Source: a virus
Length of the DNA: 39,180 nt
Direction: 5' to 3' (one strand)
IMG/VR virus record: IMGVR_UViG_3300042509_001215
Coordinates: 1 to 39,180 of that record
The notes beneath the pieces are model-generated. The model was given only the letters and a program-made list of their open reading frames with translations. It was not told the origin of the DNA and did no database searches. Each line of letters starts with the position of its first letter. The stretch's first letter is position 1. Position numbers and translations under genes: made by a program. Of this stretch, positions 36,483 through 39,180 are shown piece after piece.

Positions 36483-36698
36483 CTACTCTACCTTTGCTAA
36501 TTCTGCTAAAAGAGCATCAATCTTCATATTGTTTTGATCTAGTTGCAACTGAAGATCATCAATAGTTGTTGATTTTGGTTCTGGAACTGCTGATTCCTCA
36601 ATAAGGCTAATCTCAAAATGAAACTTAGACTGCTCTAAGTTTTTTAATCGTTGATGTATTATGTCAGCTTTTTCCTGATTTGTCAATGTGTATACCAT
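36483..36698 (-). CDS. Small coiled-coil protein (first of a set)
   Basis: 71 residues, MVYTLTNQEKADIIHQRLKN, a helix, then V-P-E-P-K-S-T-T-I-D-D-L-Q-L-Q-L-D-Q-N-N as the second helix. Tandem paralogue of 36263-36478. AAGGAGC lies five bases before the ATG and an extended -10 precedes it, so it begins a small transcript after the fibre gene. Two-helix proteins of this size next to fibres sometimes serve as tail-fibre assembly proteins; this role is inferred from place only. Confidence 0.65.
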   Translation of the reverse strand: MVYTLTNQEKADIIHQRLKNLEQSKFHFEISLIEESAVPEPKSTTIDDLQLQLDQNNMKIDALLAELAKVE

Positions 36699-36726
36699 TG
36701 TTGCTCCTTATTTATAGTACCTATTA

Positions 36727-36735
36727 AGTATATCA
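36727..36735 (-). promoter_or_regulatory. Extended -10 before coiled-coil genes
   Basis: The minus strand reads TGATATACT, with its -10 ending 28 bases before the ATG at 36698. No -35 was seen. Confidence 0.55.
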
Positions 36736-36768
36736 TATTGATTCACCATATACCCTTGTATATTGTCA

Positions 36769-39180
36769 TTAAGCAGATGTTGTAAAGGTTACTGAGTTTG
36801 ATGCTGAGGTTCCAGTCTGATTTGAACCTGAGTAAACAGTTATAGTAACAGTATATTGTGTTGAACGGGTTGCTCCAGTAACTTGTCTACTTCTAACGGT
36901 GGAACCACCAGTGGCTCCGCTTGGACTTGCGAAAGGAGAAACTGTAATTAAGTATGAAGCCTGACCAGTAGAAGTCCAGGTTATAACTGCTCCAGTCCTA
37001 ATTATGTTACTAGCTGTAACACTAGAAATTGTTGGTCCTGCAACAGCAAAGAATGGAGGGAAGAACGGTGGGAAGAATGGAGGGAAGAATGGAGGGAAGA
37101 ATGGAGGGAAGAATGGGAAGAATGGTGGGAAGAATGGAGGGAAGAAAGGAGGGAAGAAAGGAGGGAAGAACGGACTTGCACCAAAGAATGGAGGGAAGAA
37201 TGGCGGGAAGAATGGAGGGAAAAATGGCGGGAAGAATGGAGTTGCAGCAGTTACTGCAGTAATAAGTGTTGTTTCTCCAATATCAGTATTTGCTGGTTGT
37301 GTGGCAAGAAGCATGTTTGAAGTAGCTCTTGGTGAATATCCTCCAGGAAGGCTTGTTGGGGCAGATGAATTAAAATTAACACGGTATCTACTGCTTTGAG
37401 TTGGAGTAACTGGATAACTAGTTATAGCAGATCCATCATTTACAAATGCAAAAGCATTATCTTGAACCACAAATCTAGTTATAACAAACATATCAGCATA
37501 CTGCTGTCCTGGATAAAACTTTGCTTCATATTCCATTATATTTGCAGGAACGTTATATTGATGACCTTTCCACCTTACAACATATGAGGCTGAATCTCCA
37601 AAATAGTGTAAAGAAGTTTGTTGCATATCTCTTGGCATTACAGCAAATACTAGTCCAGTCGTACTAGTTACTGCATCTGCCGTATTAGCAGTTACTGCAC
37701 TGGAGGTTCCTAAGCTTATATAGCCATTAGTAGATACGCTTATTCTATTACCCAAAGAAAAAGTATATGTAATTTGTGGGTTATTAACTGTAAAGGTTGC
37801 AGATGCTGTGTTGCTTCCTGCAGAGTTTGTTGCTGTAACTACAACTCTCCATGCAATTGCTGAAGCATTTTGTGCTACCGTTGGAGTAAATGTTGTTCCA
37901 GTTGCAACAGGATTCCAGTTACCACTAGTATTCTGCCATTGCCAAGAATATGTATATGTTATTGGAGCAGTACCACTCCAACCAGATGTTGATGCTGTAA
38001 ATTGTGTAGTACCAGCAGTTCCAGTTGTAGGATCAACTGATGCTGTACCTCCAGATGGAGCAACTACTGGTGCTGTATATGTAACAGATCCCGAAGATGT
38101 TGTGTCTGTTATTCGGTCTGCTCCTGTAGCTGATGTTCCAGCTGGTGCTGATAGAGTTGTTGAACTACCAGTCTGATTTAATTCAGAATAGACAGTGATA
38201 TTGGTAATTGTAAAGGTATTTGCAGATGTTCCAATTACTACAGAAGGATTAGCATCTGAAGAATTTCCATTTGCTGTTTGTGTGCCTGGAACACCAGATA
38301 TAGTATAAAGTATTCTGTAACTTTTTGCGTTTGCTTGTGACCATGAAACTGCAACTGTTTTATTGGTATTAATAGCTCTAATACTTATGTTTGCTGTTCC
38401 TGTTGATATAACAGTAAAGCTTCCAGTAGTTGATACTGATGATGGGTTTGTCGGTGACGATCCTCCAGATCCAGAACCAGATACAGTGAATAAGCCTGCA
38501 GCAGATGTGTTAGATCCGTTTGTCCACGAAACAGATCCAGTGTTAGATGGTGCTGTATTAGAGACTGATATGTTTGTTGCAGAGCCAGGTGCAGTTGTTG
38601 TATTTGAAATAGATATACCACTAATTGTCACTGCGTTTGTTGTTATTGCCTTTACTAGGCTCCAATCACTTTTTGATCCTGAGTACCTTGATGACCTAAC
38701 CCACCAATAATATGTTGTACCTTTACTAAAAACAATTGGTGTTGTAAAAGAGTTGGTAGTTATTAAAGGAAATACACCATAATCTGGCACTGTGTTCGCA
38801 GATGGTGCTGTTCCAGTTCCATTATAGTATAGCTCATATGTTTCAGCATTAGTTGCAGCGTCCCAAGATAAAGAAATGCTTTGAGAGTCTCCAAAACCGT
38901 TTGCTGATCCAGTTAAGTTGGTTGGTGTTGCTGGGATAATAGCTAACCTTGTTCCAGATATAGCATTTGATGCTGGTGCTGGAAACCAGTCTGAGTTATT
39001 TGTTGCAGTTGCAGTTGCTGATATTCTAGCACGAACACGATAGAACCTTGTAGATCCTTCTGTAATTGTTGTATCTAAAAAAGAATTTGTTGTTATTGAG
39101 TTATCCTGTCCAAAGTCTGCAAATGATGATTGATTAGCTGGTCCAGTTCCCTGTGAGCTTTGGTAATAAACTTCATAATA
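36769..39180 (-). CDS. Fibre-like structural protein, 5' end outside window
   Basis: The open frame runs to the right edge without a stop (at least 803 residues), so the GTG near 38790 is not its start. The repeated plan is Fn3-like: T-x-S-x-T-x-W, I-S-L-S-W-D-A-A-T-N-A-E-T-Y-E-L-Y-Y, R-F-Y-R-V-R-A-R-I-S, Y-S-W-Q-W, and several Thr/Ser/Gly strands. It ends with another Fn3-like domain (I-T-W-T-S-T-G-Q-A-S-Y-L-I-T-V). Between them lies the (PPFF)n block. A region with W-K-G-H-Q-Y-N-V near the middle could be a carbohydrate-binding module. It is probably a tail fibre or appendage protein. Codon use is like the rest of the phage. Confidence 0.75.
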   Translation of the reverse strand, partial: YYEVYYQSSQGTGPANQSSFADFGQDNSITTNSFLDTTITEGSTRFYRVRARISATATATNNSDWFPAPASNAISGTRLAIIPATPTNLTGSANGFGDSQSISLSWDAATNAETYELYYNGTGTAPSANTVPDYGVFPLITTNSFTTPIVFSKGTTYYWWVRSSRYSGSKSDWSLVKAITTNAVTISGISISNTTTAPGSATNISVSNTAPSNTGSVSWTNGSNTSAAGLFTVSGSGSGGSSPTNPSSVSTTGSFTVISTGTANISIRAINTNKTVAVSWSQANAKSYRILYTISGVPGTQTANGNSSDANPSVVIGTSANTFTITNITVYSELNQTGSSTTLSAPAGTSATGADRITDTTSSGSVTYTAPVVAPSGGTASVDPTTGTAGTTQFTASTSGWSGTAPITYTYSWQWQNTSGNWNPVATGTTFTPTVAQNASAIAWRVVVTATNSAGSNTASATFTVNNPQITYTFSLGNRISVSTNGYISLGTSSAVTANTADAVTSTTGLVFAVMPRDMQQTSLHYFGDSASYVVRWKGHQYNVPANIMEYEAKFYPGQQYADMFVITRFVVQDNAFAFVNDGSAITSYPVTPTQSSRYRVNFNSSAPTSLPGGYSPRATSNMLLATQPANTDIGETTLITAVTAATPFFPPFFPPFFPPFFPPFFGASPFFPPFFPPFFPPFFPPFFPFFPPFFPPFFPPFFPPFFPPFFAVAGPTISSVTASNIIRTGAVITWTSTGQASYLITVSPFASPSGATGGSTVRSRQVTGATRSTQYTVTITVYSGSNQTGTSASNSVTFTTSA
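37048..37240 (-). repeat. (PPFF)n tandem repeat inside the fibre-like gene
   Basis: A 12-bp DNA repeat (TTCCCTCCATTC and variants on the minus strand) runs about 190 bp, broken once by F-G-A-S. It encodes about 64 residues of alternating P-P and F-F. The copies differ by only one or two bases, so copy number is likely to vary. The chain should be an extended, very hydrophobic polyproline-type segment between two folded domains. I know of no standard fibre fold with this composition. Confidence 0.9.

Noticed and set aside
37048-37240. Tandem 12-bp repeats as a CRISPR array
   Set aside because: Repeats are contiguous with no unique spacers, are in frame and encode a protein.
37004-37399. Plus-strand frame encoding KNGG repeats
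   Set aside because: It is antisense to the PPFF block of the fibre-like gene, and reading frame and codon use favour the minus strand.
36769-38790. Start of the fibre-like gene at the GTG near 38790
   Set aside because: The same frame stays open to 39180 with Fn3-like sequence, so the true start lies outside the window.

Overview
The window is part of an AT-rich tailed bacteriophage (or prophage-like) genome whose host is almost certainly an actinobacterium. The phage assignment rests on a large terminase, a CHAP endolysin, a repeat-rich fibre protein cut by the right edge, and a compact replication block (DnaE-type polymerase, DnaB-type helicase, DnaG-type primase, RecA-like recombinase, RuvC-like and Cas4-like nucleases). 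The actinobacterial host is suggested by a four-cysteine WhiB regulator, a proteasome-like Ntn hydrolase, and many start codons lying 6-8 nt below a -10 box (leaderless mRNAs). The Ala-rich secreted proteins and low GC would fit small freshwater actinobacteria, but that is inference.

Layout. Almost everything is on the minus strand, so transcription runs from right to left. Positions 39180-36769 hold a fibre-like protein with Fn3-like segments and a (PPFF)n block. At 36698-32001 are small coiled-coil and zinc-ribbon proteins, a DNA-binding protein, helicase, primase and a putative ssDNA-binding protein. At 31997-24458 are the DnaE polymerase, MazG, RecA, several nucleases and small proteins. 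At 24468-21634 are the probable small terminase, a 2OG-Fe(II) oxygenase and the large terminase. At 21622-15703 are two large proteins with signal peptides, small membrane proteins, a proteasome-like protease and a secreted subtilase, then tRNA-Asn. At 15599-12385 are an oxygenase plus SGNH-like pair, Hsp20, a possible structured RNA, HNH nuclease and the endolysin. At 12378-5864 is a string of small overlapping genes: oxygenase, FmdB zinc ribbon, a kinase-nucleotidyltransferase fusion, SNase, thioredoxin, WhiB and XapX. The left 6 kb is a metabolic and glycan-modification cassette: a luciferase-like monooxygenase, glycosyltransferases, two methyltransferases, an SGNH-like protein and the start of a carbamoyltransferase. 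The only plus-strand genes are tRNA-Arg, one methyltransferase and a two-domain GT25.

Regulation. Replication and small-protein genes are joined by TAATG and ATGA overlaps, so they look translationally coupled. I see at least 13 good sigma70-like promoters. Four have a TTGACA -35 at 17-18 bp spacing and one has TTGACT; most of the others are extended -10 (TGnTAnnnT). Seven of them end 6-8 nt before a start codon. Two convincing intrinsic terminators follow the small membrane-protein gene at 4668 and the secreted coiled-coil protein at 20216.

The most interesting ideas are these. (1) Three HxD...H 2OG-Fe(II) oxygenases, two of prolyl-hydroxylase type, occur in the same genome as two extremely proline-rich repeat proteins. 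(2) A possible small structured RNA lies at 13566-13647. (3) Individually promoted leaderless cargo genes are common. (4) A carbamoyl/SGNH/methyl/glycosyl-transferase cassette could decorate virion or cell-surface glycans.
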